Assembly (NCBI RefSeq): GCF_016862995.1 | Contig: NZ_BOOA01000001.1 | Location: 62,001-126,000, forward strand | Reading direction: 5' to 3' | Source of the DNA: Acrocarpospora phusangensis | GTDB lineage: Bacteria > Actinomycetota > Actinomycetes > Streptosporangiales > Streptosporangiaceae | DNA length: 64,000 nucleotides | Shown: piece after piece, positions 7,069-15,900 of the stretch | How the letters are laid out: the number at the start of each line of letters is the position of its first letter | Numbering within the stretch: the first letter of the stretch is position 1 | The notes under the pieces: model-generated | What the model saw: only the letters and a program-made list of their open reading frames with translations | What the model was told of the DNA's origin: nothing | Databases searched by the model: none | Translations under genes and position numbers: made by a program

Positions 7069-8766
7069 ATGACCACGGCTGAGCCGCACCCCCTCCTGCC
7101 CGGCATGCGGTTGGACGACCTGCTGGCCGAACTCCGTACCCGTCTGGAAGCCGTGCTGGCCACCCGGGACCGGGTGCACGCCCTGCTGGAGGCGGTGGTT
7201 CTGATCGGCGGCGACCTGAAGCTGGAGACGGCGCTCCGCCGGATCGTGGAGACCGCCGCCCGGCTCGTCGACGCCGGCTACGGGGCGCTCGGCGTGGTCG
7301 GCGAGGAGAACACCCTGGTGGAGTTCATCCCCGTGGGCCTCAGCGAGGAGGAGATCGCCCGCATCGAGCACTGGCCGCACGGCCTGGGCCTGCTCGGCCT
7401 GCTCATCAAGGAGCCCGTGCCGCTCCGCCTGGCCCGCATCTCCGACCACCCCGGCTCGTACGGCTTCCCGCCCGGCCACCCTCCGATGGGCTCCTTCCTG
7501 GGGGTGCCGCTGCGGGTCCGCGAGGAGGTCTTCGGCAACCTGTACCTGACCGAGAAGCGCGGCGGCGGCGAGTTCGACGAGGAGGACCAGGCCGTGGTCG
7601 TCGCCCTGGCGACCGCCGCCGGCGTGGCCATCGAGAACGCCCGCCTGTACGAGGAGACCCGCCGCCGCGAGATCTGGCTCCAGGCGTCCGCCGAGGTCAC
7701 CACCGGCCTGCTGTCGGGCGCCGGCCCGCTGGAGGTGCTGACGCAGGTGACCAGGCGGGTGCGCGAGATGGCCGACGCGGACGCGGTCACGCTGCTGTTC
7801 CCCGCCGGGGACTCCCTCCAGGTCATGATCTCCGACGGCGTGGACAACGCGATGGACGAGGCCGTGGACGGCGTGGAGGTCGCGATGGCCGGCTCGCTGC
7901 CCGGCCGCGCGTACACCAGCGGCCTGCCCCAGATGGTCAGCGACCTCGCCGCGGGCGGCCCCTCCGTGATCGAAGGGCTGCCCGCCGGCCCGGCCGCGGC
8001 GGTGCCGCTCGGCAAGCCCGGCTCGGTGCGCGGCGTGCTCGCGCTCGGCAAACGTCCCGGCCGGCTGCCCTTCACTCCGTCGATGCTGCGCATGCTGCAC
8101 TCCTTCGCCGACCAGGCCGCGCTGGCCCTGGAGCTGGCCGAGGCCCGTCAGGACGCCGAACGCCTGGGGCTGCTGGAGGACCGCGACCGCATCGCCAGGG
8201 ACCTGCACGACGTGGTCATCCAGCGTCTGTTCGCCACCGCCATGACGCTCATGAGCACCCTGCGGCTGATCGAGCGGCCGGAGGCCGCGGGCCGCGTGCA
8301 GCACGCCATCGACGAACTCGACGAGACCATCCGGCAGATCCGCTCCACCATCTTCGCGCTCCAGTCGCCGCAGCTGCCGGACGAGCCGAGCCTGCGGGCG
8401 CGCGTCGTGGAGCTGGTCGAGGGCGCCCGCAGCCATCTGGGCTTCATGCCGGGGCTGCGGATGGAGGGCCAGCTCGACCACGAGGTGGGCGAAGCGGCGG
8501 CCGAGCACCTGCTGGCGGTCCTGCGGGAGGCGCTGTCGAACATCGTGCGCCACGCGAAGGCGTCCAAGGCCACGGTGGCGGTGGAGGTGAGCGACAGGAC
8601 GCTCAGCCTGACCGTCCAGGACAACGGGGTCGGCCTGCCGCCGGGCGCGCGCCACAGCGGGCTGCGCAACATGGGCGAACGGGCCACGGAGCTCGGCGGC
8701 CGTTTCGCCGCCGAGCCCGCGCCGGACGGGGGCACCCTGCTGCGGTGGAGTGTCCCGGCCGGTTAG
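7069..8766 (+). CDS. devS: DevS/DosT-like two-GAF sensor histidine kinase
   Basis: 565 residues, no transmembrane segment. Two tandem GAF domains (about 55-195 and 215-350) are followed by a HisKA_3 dimerisation domain with the phospho-acceptor His380 in ARDLHDVV, and an HATPase domain with NIVRHAKAS and DNGVGLPPG. The first GAF contains HPPMGSFLGVPLRVRE and FGNLYLTEK, strongly reminiscent of DosS/DosT, whose first GAF binds haem and senses O2, NO or CO. Haem binding here is by analogy. It should phosphorylate the DevR-like regulator, whose gene is convergent and ends four bases away, unlike the devR-devS operon of mycobacteria. Confidence 0.88.
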   Translation: MTTAEPHPLLPGMRLDDLLAELRTRLEAVLATRDRVHALLEAVVLIGGDLKLETALRRIVETAARLVDAGYGALGVVGEENTLVEFIPVGLSEEEIARIEHWPHGLGLLGLLIKEPVPLRLARISDHPGSYGFPPGHPPMGSFLGVPLRVREEVFGNLYLTEKRGGGEFDEEDQAVVVALATAAGVAIENARLYEETRRREIWLQASAEVTTGLLSGAGPLEVLTQVTRRVREMADADAVTLLFPAGDSLQVMISDGVDNAMDEAVDGVEVAMAGSLPGRAYTSGLPQMVSDLAAGGPSVIEGLPAGPAAAVPLGKPGSVRGVLALGKRPGRLPFTPSMLRMLHSFADQAALALELAEARQDAERLGLLEDRDRIARDLHDVVIQRLFATAMTLMSTLRLIERPEAAGRVQHAIDELDETIRQIRSTIFALQSPQLPDEPSLRARVVELVEGARSHLGFMPGLRMEGQLDHEVGEAAAEHLLAVLREALSNIVRHAKASKATVAVEVSDRTLSLTVQDNGVGLPPGARHSGLRNMGERATELGGRFAAEPAPDGGTLLRWSVPAG

Positions 8767-8769
8767 CCG

Positions 8770-9411
8770 TCACTCGCCCCGGTCGGCGCGCATCCGGGCG
8801 GCCAGCGCCGCCGCCTGGGTCCTGCGCTGCATGTCGAGCTTGTTCAGCAGGTTGGACACGTAGTTCTTGACGGTCTTCTCGGCCAGGAACATGCGCTCGC
8901 CGATCTGCCGGTTGGTCAGCCCTTCGCCGATCAGCTCCAGGATCTGCCGCTCCTGCTTGGAGAGCGCGGCCAGGGGATCCTTACGCGCGGCCTGCTCCCG
9001 CAGCCGGGTCAGCATGGTGGCGGTGGTCTGCGGGTCCAGCAGCGACTGCCCGGACGCCACCGTACGGACCGCGCCGACCAGGTCGGACCCGTGGATCTGC
9101 TTGAGCACGTAACCGGCGGCGCCGGCCATGACGGCCTCGAACAGGGCTTCCTGGTCGGCGTACGAGGTCAGCATGAGGCAGCGTAATTCGGGCAGGCGGC
9201 TGCGGACCTCGCGGCAGACCTCCACCCCGTTGCCGTCCGGCAGGCGCACGTCCAGCACGGCGACATCGGGCCGCAGGGCGGGGATGCGGGCCAGCGCCGA
9301 CTCGGCGGTCCCGGCTTCGCCGATCACCTCGATGTCGTCCTCGACGTCCAGCAGCGCGGCGACACCGCGCCGTACGACCTCGTGGTCGTCGAGGAGAAAA
9401 ACACGAATCAT
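8770..9411 (-). CDS. devR: DevR/DosR-like NarL-family response regulator
   Basis: 213 residues, close to DosR (217). The receiver domain has acidic residues D8/D9, phospho-acceptor D54 (VLDVRLPDG), T82 and K104 (YVLKQ). The C-terminal LuxR-type HTH contains LTNRQIGERMFLAEKTVKN and RRTQAA, nearly the DosR recognition region. It should bind GGGAC-N4-GTCCC palindromes when phosphorylated; a perfect copy lies in its own promoter region at 9446-9461, consistent with autoregulation. It is transcribed convergently with the DevS-like kinase. Confidence 0.9.
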   Translation of the reverse strand: MIRVFLLDDHEVVRRGVAALLDVEDDIEVIGEAGTAESALARIPALRPDVAVLDVRLPDGNGVEVCREVRSRLPELRCLMLTSYADQEALFEAVMAGAAGYVLKQIHGSDLVGAVRTVASGQSLLDPQTTATMLTRLREQAARKDPLAALSKQERQILELIGEGLTNRQIGERMFLAEKTVKNYVSNLLNKLDMQRRTQAAALAARMRADRGE

Positions 9412-9445
9412 GCCAGAAATGTAAGCTCCGTCGTATCTGTCCGAC

Positions 9446-9461
9446 AGGGACCTTGGTCCCT
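9446..9461 (-). promoter_or_regulatory. DevR/DosR box at the DevR-like promoter
   Basis: AGGGACC-TT-GGTCCCT is a perfect 7-bp inverted repeat around two bases and matches the DosR core GGGAC-N4-GTCCC exactly. It lies 35 bases upstream of the regulator's ATG, a position suited to autoactivation. Confidence 0.75.
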
Positions 9462-9504
9462 ATCCCCCACAATCGTGTCACCACGAGGGGGCCGCGCGCA
9501 GCAA

Positions 9505-9624
9505 CGCCTCGCGGACGAGGAACCCCGGGCTCCGCACGTGGTGTCGGACCGCAACCTCCGCACCGGCCAGAACCCGGCCTCCTCGGCCGCACTGGCCGTC
9601 GGCCTCCTGAAGGCTCTTGCCTGA
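9505..9624 (+). pseudogene. C-terminal remnant of a DJ-1/PfpI-type amidotransferase-like gene
   Basis: In one forward frame the short translation HVVSDRNLRTGQNPASSAAL and the tail up to the stop at 9622-9624 resemble the C-terminus of DJ-1/PfpI (Hsp31-like) proteins, where VVxDxNLxTGQNPASS is common. There is no start, nucleophile elbow or upstream domain, because the sequence immediately before is the DevR-like promoter. I read it as a decayed gene end. Confidence is limited because only about 40 residues remain. Confidence 0.5.
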
Positions 9625-9630
9625 GGCGGC

Positions 9631-12171
9631 TCAGGAGCCGGTCACGCGGGCCAGGCAGGCGATGGCCCAGTCGTTCTCGCCCGCCGCCTGGGCCGCCTCG
9701 GCCAGGCGGCGGTCCGCGTCGGGCAGCCCGGCCGCGAGTGCCAGTTCCGCTCCCGCGGCGCGGGCGTACGGCGCCGGCCAGCCCGTGGCCGTCTCCGCGA
9801 ATGCGCGCGTGACCAGCTCCGCCGCGTCCTCGAAGGCACCCGCGTGCACGGCCACGCGGGCGTCCACGAAAGCGGCGAAAACCGCAGCGTCGGGAGTAGG
9901 CGCGAACCTCCCGGTGCCCAGGACACGTTCGGCCCGGCCCTGCCACAGCCGGTACGCGGCCCGGTCGCCGGTCAGGCCGTACGCGAGTGCCACCGCGGAG
10001 GCGGCGGGCGAGAGCCAGGCGGCGACCGGCATCCCGGAACGCCGCCACGCGTCCCACATGGGCTGGGCGTGCTCCAGCGCCTCCTCGAACCGCCCGAGCA
10101 GCACCAGCGGCGGAACCAGCTTGGCCGCGGGCCGGTACGGATGCCCGCCGAGCAGCTCGTCTCCGGCGATCCGCTCCGCCGTGTCCAGCGCCCCCTCCAC
10201 GTCCCCGGAGGCGAACGCGCACAGCCAGGCGTTGTGGAAGGCGTCCAGGATCTCCGCCGCCGACGCCGGATGGCGGCGGTCCATCGCCTCCACCAGCGCC
10301 AGCCGCTCCCCGGCCACGCGGTACGCCTCCCGGAACCTGCCCGCGCGGATCGCCAGCGCGGCCGGCATGTCCAGGGCGGCGCTGACGAGCACGGGGTCGC
10401 CGGTGGCGCGTGCCGCGGCCACGGCGACCACCGCGAGCGACGGGTCGGGAGACGTCAGGGGTGCGCGGGGACACCAGGCCTCGGCGATGGCCAGGTGGGC
10501 GGCCGTCACCGGGTCTCCGCTGCCGTCGGCGGCCCGATCCACCAGCTCGCGCAACCGCTCGAACGGGATCGGCTCGGGGAAGCCCGAGGTGAACCTGCGC
10601 GCCGTGGCGACGGCGTGGGCGAGCGCGCGGGCCCCGGACTCGCCCGCCGCCTGCGCCTGCGCGGCGGAGTCGAGGAGCAGGTCGTACGCCCCCCGGGCCA
10701 GCCCGACCGCGAACACGACCTGGGCGGCGGTGGAGAGGTCCTCGGCGGCGGCCGACGCGGTCGGCGCGTGCCGGGCCGCCTCCTTGAAGTGCTCCAGGGA
10801 CTCCCCGGCCGAGTGACGGGCGTAGGACAGGTGGCCGAGCGCGCGGGCGAGCCGGTGCGGCAGCTCGCCGGGACCCTGCGGCGCGTTCCGCAACGCCGCG
10901 CGCAGATCGTCGCGTACGGCGTCGAACCGGTCCCACTCCGGGCCAGGGTCATCCGCCAGCGTGTGCGCGGTCTCGGCCGCCCACCGCAGGTGCAGGTCCC
11001 TGACCTCGTCCAGGTCGCCGCCGGCCGCCAGCCGGTCCAGGGCGTACGCGCGGACGGTCTCCAGCAGCCGCCACGAACCCGCGTCGTTCTCCCGGACGAC
11101 CAGGCTCTTGTCGACCAGCCTGCCCAGCACGTCCGCCACCGCGCCCGGGGCGACTCGGCGGGCGGCGTCGAGGTCGAAGGATCCGGCGAAGACGGCCAGC
11201 CGGGGAAAGAGTTGCCTTTCGTCCTCCGCGAGCAGGTCGTGGCTCCACGCGATGACCGTACGCAGGGATCGGTGCCGCTCGTCGGGGTGGCGGCTGCCCG
11301 CCAGCAGGCGGAGCGCGTCGTCCAGCGCGGCCAGCAGGCCCTCCGCGCCCAGCGAGGCGCAGCGGGCCGCGGCCAGTTCGATCGCGAGCGGCATACCGTC
11401 CAGCCGGGCGCAGATCTCCGCGACGGTCGCCGGGGCGGCCGTGAAGGCCGGATCGACGGCGGCCACGCGGTCCGCGAACAGTGCCTCCGCGTCGGAGGCC
11501 AGCGGCAGCGGCGAGACCGGCACCACGCGCTCGCCCGGCACGCCGAGCCGTTCCCTGCTGGTGGCCAGGACGGTGACGTCCGGGCACTGGGCCAGCACGC
11601 GGTCGGCCAGGGCGGCGACGCCGTCGAGCACGTGCTCGCAGTTGTCCAGGACCAGCAGCCGCCGCTCCTGCCCGAGGGCGCACACCACGGCGTCCGCGAG
11701 CGTCTGGCCCGGCGACTCGCCCACGCCGAGCGCCGCCGCGACGGCGGCGGCCACGTGCTCCTCCCGCACCGGGACCAGGTCCACGAACGCGCCGCCCAGC
11801 GCCGCCGCGGCGGCGACCGTCGCGGCCAGCCGGGTCTTGCCGACGCCGCCGGGGCCGGTCAGCGTCACCAGCGATCCGGGGCGCAGCATGGCCAGGACGG
11901 CGTCGCGTTCGTGCGCCCGCCCGACGAACCCGGTACGCCAGGACGGCGACCCGGTCATCCGCTGGACCGCCGGGGCGTCGTCCGCCTGCCTGGCGATGGC
12001 GGCCAGGGCGCGGCGGTCGGCCACGCCGTACTTGCGCAGGAGCGAGGAGACGTGGTTCTCGACGGTCCGTACGGAGATGTGCAGGCGGCCCGCGATCTGC
12101 ACGTTCGACAGGTGCGCGTCGAGCAGGGCCATGACCTCCGCCTCGCGGGGCGACACCGACTCCGGACTCAC
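9631..12171 (-). CDS. LuxR-type regulator with N-terminal HTH, NB-ARC-like ATPase and TPR-like repeats
   Basis: 846 residues. A LuxR-type HTH is at the extreme N-terminus (about 5-60; LSNVQIAGRLHISVRTVENH). Next come an AfsR/NB-ARC-type ATPase with Walker A GPGGVGKT (106-113) and Walker B LLVLDNCEH (172-180), then a long alpha-helical, TPR-like C-terminal half. Most LALs and NarL-type regulators carry the HTH at the C-terminus, so the order is reversed. It is a signal-gated activator or repressor of unknown target. I chose GTG at 12171 because the HTH begins at once after it; the downstream ATG (MALLDAHL) would cut the HTH. It lies between remnants of other genes, so its original neighbourhood is lost. 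Confidence 0.8.
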   Translation of the reverse strand: MSPESVSPREAEVMALLDAHLSNVQIAGRLHISVRTVENHVSSLLRKYGVADRRALAAIARQADDAPAVQRMTGSPSWRTGFVGRAHERDAVLAMLRPGSLVTLTGPGGVGKTRLAATVAAAAALGGAFVDLVPVREEHVAAAVAAALGVGESPGQTLADAVVCALGQERRLLVLDNCEHVLDGVAALADRVLAQCPDVTVLATSRERLGVPGERVVPVSPLPLASDAEALFADRVAAVDPAFTAAPATVAEICARLDGMPLAIELAAARCASLGAEGLLAALDDALRLLAGSRHPDERHRSLRTVIAWSHDLLAEDERQLFPRLAVFAGSFDLDAARRVAPGAVADVLGRLVDKSLVVRENDAGSWRLLETVRAYALDRLAAGGDLDEVRDLHLRWAAETAHTLADDPGPEWDRFDAVRDDLRAALRNAPQGPGELPHRLARALGHLSYARHSAGESLEHFKEAARHAPTASAAAEDLSTAAQVVFAVGLARGAYDLLLDSAAQAQAAGESGARALAHAVATARRFTSGFPEPIPFERLRELVDRAADGSGDPVTAAHLAIAEAWCPRAPLTSPDPSLAVVAVAAARATGDPVLVSAALDMPAALAIRAGRFREAYRVAGERLALVEAMDRRHPASAAEILDAFHNAWLCAFASGDVEGALDTAERIAGDELLGGHPYRPAAKLVPPLVLLGRFEEALEHAQPMWDAWRRSGMPVAAWLSPAASAVALAYGLTGDRAAYRLWQGRAERVLGTGRFAPTPDAAVFAAFVDARVAVHAGAFEDAAELVTRAFAETATGWPAPYARAAGAELALAAGLPDADRRLAEAAQAAGENDWAIACLARVTGS

Positions 12172-12287
12172 CCGCCTATCTGACCATAGGTACCCGTTGA
12201 GTGGTGAATGCGTGGTGGCCACGGATGCCGCCCCCGGCGGGCCTGGCCAAGACTGATGCCACGACGAACGGGAACGAGGCGAGACCA

Positions 12288-12698
12288 GTGACTGGCGGAG
12301 TACTGAACGTCGCGGCGGCCACCCTGCGCTACCTGTCCCACGGCCACGGCGCCCCCGTCCTGCTGGTGCACACCGCGACCGCTCCCAACGCCGTCCTGCA
12401 CACCCTGCCCGCGCTCCCCCGGGACCTGTGGGCGCCCAGCCTGACCGCGATCTGGACCACCACCGCCGCCATCTTCTCCGCGTACGCCCCAAGGGACGCC
12501 GCACCCCCCGAAACCCTCCCGGCCCCGCCGTCCGACTCCGACACCGTCGCCGACGCCCTGGACCGGGCCGTCGCCCACGGCGACGAACACGTCATCAAGT
12601 TCACCGACACCGCGGCCGAGGTCTACACCCGCACCGACCACCCCGGCGCACTGGCCGCCACCGTCCGCGCCACCCACCTCATCCCGTCCTCCCGCTAA
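12288..12698 (+). pseudogene. Truncated questin oxidase-like protein (C-terminal part only)
   Basis: An open frame of 136 codons starts at GTG 12288. The translation matches the C-terminal part of actinobacterial questin oxidase-family proteins: ATLRYLSHGHGAPVLLVHTA, LPALPRDLWAPSL and AHGDEHVIKFTDTA. Family members are usually about 350-400 residues. The N-terminal two-thirds are missing and the upstream sequence shows no trace of them. It may still be translated, but is probably a relic. It is followed by another fragment in the same orientation, pointing to a deletion-prone region. Confidence 0.6.
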
Positions 12699-12735
12699 GA
12701 AACTCACCGTCACCACGTTTCCCACGTCGACGAGG

Positions 12736-12927
12736 GTCCCCGGCAGCCTCACCTTGATCCAGACCCTCATCCAGGGCGACCTCGTGGACGAATGCCGCTT
12801 CCTGGTCTTCCCCGTCGTCCTCGGCACCGGCAAACGCCTTTTCGGCGACATCATCCCCACCGGCCTCGAACCCATCGACGAGAACGCGGCCGAAGGGCTT
12901 CCTTCTTGTCCTGTCCCGTGGCGTTGA
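12736..12927 (+). pseudogene. C-terminal remnant of a RibD-type dihydrofolate reductase-family gene
   Basis: Without a start codon, one forward frame reads GSLTLIQTLIQGDLVDECRF followed by LVFPVVLGTGKRLFGD, the hallmark C-terminal region of the RibD/dihydrofolate-reductase-like family, and ends at TGA 12925-12927. The N-terminal NADPH-binding part is absent. It immediately follows the questin oxidase remnant. I see no intact gene in 12699-12939. Confidence 0.6.
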
Positions 12928-12939
12928 CGCGCGCAAGCA

Positions 12940-15900
12940 TCAGGCCAGATCGTCCCAACCCCACGGCTGTGCCTCAGTGCCGTCGGGTTCGCGGCCGAAT
13001 CGATACCGGCTTTCCACGCGAGGTAGCAGGTGAAACAGACCGGCGGGGGATAACCGTTCCGCCAGAATGCGCACTTGATCAGGCTGGCCGGTACGAGTCA
13101 GTCCGTCCAGCAGCTTGGCGACCGCGTGAATATTGCCCAGGGGAAAATTCACCGCGACCCGGGTCGACAGCGTGCGCAATGGTCCGTGCATTTCCAGCCT
13201 GAACAAACGGTTCAGTAACTCCACTACGGCAAACGGGTCATCGAGAGCGGCGTCCGTGGCGGCCCGCTCCGCCAGTACGCGAACCGCGGCGTCGGCATCC
13301 ATACCCCGGAGTTTGTTTATCAGCTCGATCACCGCGGACAGATTGTCGAGCGGCACGTGTGCGGCGGCCCGCTCGGCGAGCATGTGCGCCTGTTCCACCG
13401 CGCCCGCGCCTCGCAGTCGCACGAGGAGTTCCTCGACAGCAGGTTGATCGTCGAGCGGGAAATACGCGGCGGCCCGGGAGGCGAGCACGTTCATCTGACT
13501 GTCGGCGCCCATGCCGCGCAGCGCCACCAGCAAACCGGTTATCGCCTGGAGATCGTCAAGGGGACCATCGGTGATGGCGCGTTCCGCCAGGGCGTGCACC
13601 AGATCGTCGGCGTGCACCGCTCTCAGCACGACGAACAGCCGCGCGATCGCTGACATGTCGGCCAATGACACCTGGGCGGCGGTACGTTCGGCCAGCACCC
13701 GCGCCAGATCCCGATGCCCCATGTCGCGCATGGTCAGCAACAGCTTGGCGACGGCGACGGTGTCAGCAAGAGACCCACGAAGTGCGGTTTCCTCTGCCAG
13801 ATGGCGCGCCAGGCCATGAGTGCCAACCCCGCGGAGGCCGCCGAGGTAGCCGATCACAGCGGGCTCGCCCTGCCCGATGACATGAGCCGCGACCCGTCCG
13901 GCCAGAGCCCTGGCCTCCTCGGCCGCACCCGCATCCCACAGCCTGTTCAGCGCGTTGCTCACCGCCCGGGAGTCGTCCAGAGACACGTTCATCGCGCGCA
14001 GAGCCAGAAGCCGAGCGTTCTCGGGCACGCCCGCGTCCCGTAGCGCCGTGACCACCTTGGCGATCGCGGACCAGTCATCCAGGGGTATCCTCGTGGCGCT
14101 CTCGGCCAGCACACTGATCAGATCGGTCGCCCCGATGGTGTGCAGTCCCGCCAGCAATCTGGCCATGGTGTGCGGATCGGCACCCGTCGATGCCCTCACC
14201 ACGGCTGCCCCGGCCAGTGCTCCTAGCGCGTCGGACATCTCCACCCCGCGCAGTTTCATCAGCAGGCCCGCTGTCATGTACGGATCCTCGTGCGGGAAAT
14301 TCGTGATCACGCGCCTGGCCAACGCCTGCATCTGCTCGTTCGCGCCCACCACACGCATCCCCGCCAGCAACCGGGTGACCTCCGACTGCTCGGCCAGCGG
14401 GAACTCCCCTGCCGCCCGGTCTGCCAGCGTACGCAGGTGCTCCGCCGCTCCCGACCGCTTCAGTCCGGCCATCCATCGCACCAGAGCCGCGGCGTCACCG
14501 AGCGGAGCATCCCGCACCACTCGCTCCGTGAGGACCTCACCTGCCGTACCCAGTCCGTAGATCTTGACGAGCAGAACAGCCAGCGCGTTCAAGTCGTCGA
14601 GCGGAACCACCTTGACGACCCGCTCGGCCAGTCTGCGCGCCAAGTTGGCCGTTGCCCCGCGACACGAGGCCGCCAACCACACCGCCACCGCCGCCGCATC
14701 ACCGGTAGACGCATGCTCAGCCACCCGTTCCGCCAACACATACGCCGATACCTCCATGCCAGATACATGGAGTTCCATGAATAGGTCAGTAATGGCGTTC
14801 AAGTCGTCGAGCGGGACCTTCGTGACGGCCCGTTTGGCCAACCGGTGCGCTGAGTCTGTCTCTCCCCTCTCCCGGAAGGCCGCCAGCAGAGCCGCCGCAT
14901 CGGACGGATCGTCGAACGAGAGGCTCGCGATGGCCCGATCGATCAGCACTGCTGTCCACTTTTGGGCACCCGTGACCCGTAGCTCGCGCAACAAGTCCGT
15001 CAACGCCGACGGATCGTCGAGCGGCGCATATGCGGCCGCTCGTGCTGCCAGCGTGCTCGCAGATCCATATCCGTCGACATTCCGGAGCATTTCGATAAGC
15101 CTCACGACTGCCGGAAGATTCGACAGCAGTACGCTTACGGCGGCTCGATCCGCCACCATGTGAAGCAGCTCATGGGCCGCCGCGACCGAAAGTTTGGCCA
15201 GAATGCCAGTCACATTGGCCGGGTCGTCGAGCAGACTGGTCCTGGCAACCCGCTCCGCCAATGCCCGGGCGAGAACGCCGCCCCCTATCCTCTCCAGTCC
15301 CACCAGCAGATCGGCCACCTTGGACCGATCGTTCAGCGAGGCGCTCATGGCGACCCGCTCCATCAGCACCAGCGCCTGATCGATCGCGCCGAGCTGCTCC
15401 ATGCTCGCCAGCAGCTTCACCGCCTTTGCCGGCTCATCGAGCCCGATCGTCGAGACGATCCGCTCCATCAGCCTCTGCGCCTGCTCCGCCGCACCCACCT
15501 GCTCCAGGCTGGCCAGCAGTCTCGCGGCGTCATGGGGATTCTTCAAGCGGGCGTTCCGGGCGCCACGCTCGGCCAGAACCTTCGCCTGTTCCACCGCGCC
15601 GACGCGTTCCAGCCCGGTCAGCAGCCCTGCCACGTCTGATGGATCCTCGACGGAAACCTCCGTGGCCACGCGGTCGGCCAATGCGTGCACCAGGGCGTTC
15701 GCTCCGGAGAGGCGCAGGTCATCCAGCAGCTGGATCACAGCGGAGAACTCATGGAGCGGAGCTTGCGCGACAGCCCTTTCCGCCAGCAGACGCGCTCGGT
15801 CGGGAGAGCCCATGCGGCGCAGCGTGACGATCAAGTCATCCACCATGGCCAGGTCGTCCAAGCCCACCTGCGCCGCCGCCCGTTCAACCAGCAGCCGTTC

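Noticed and set aside
9382-9624. A complete 80-residue gene on the plus strand
   Set aside because: Its first part covers the DevR-like start and promoter; only the last 40 residues resemble a protein family, so I call it a remnant.
12792-13202. A 136-codon plus-strand frame overlapping the end of the giant gene
   Set aside because: No recognisable sequence; it runs antisense to the repeat protein, and the RibD-type remnant there is in another frame.
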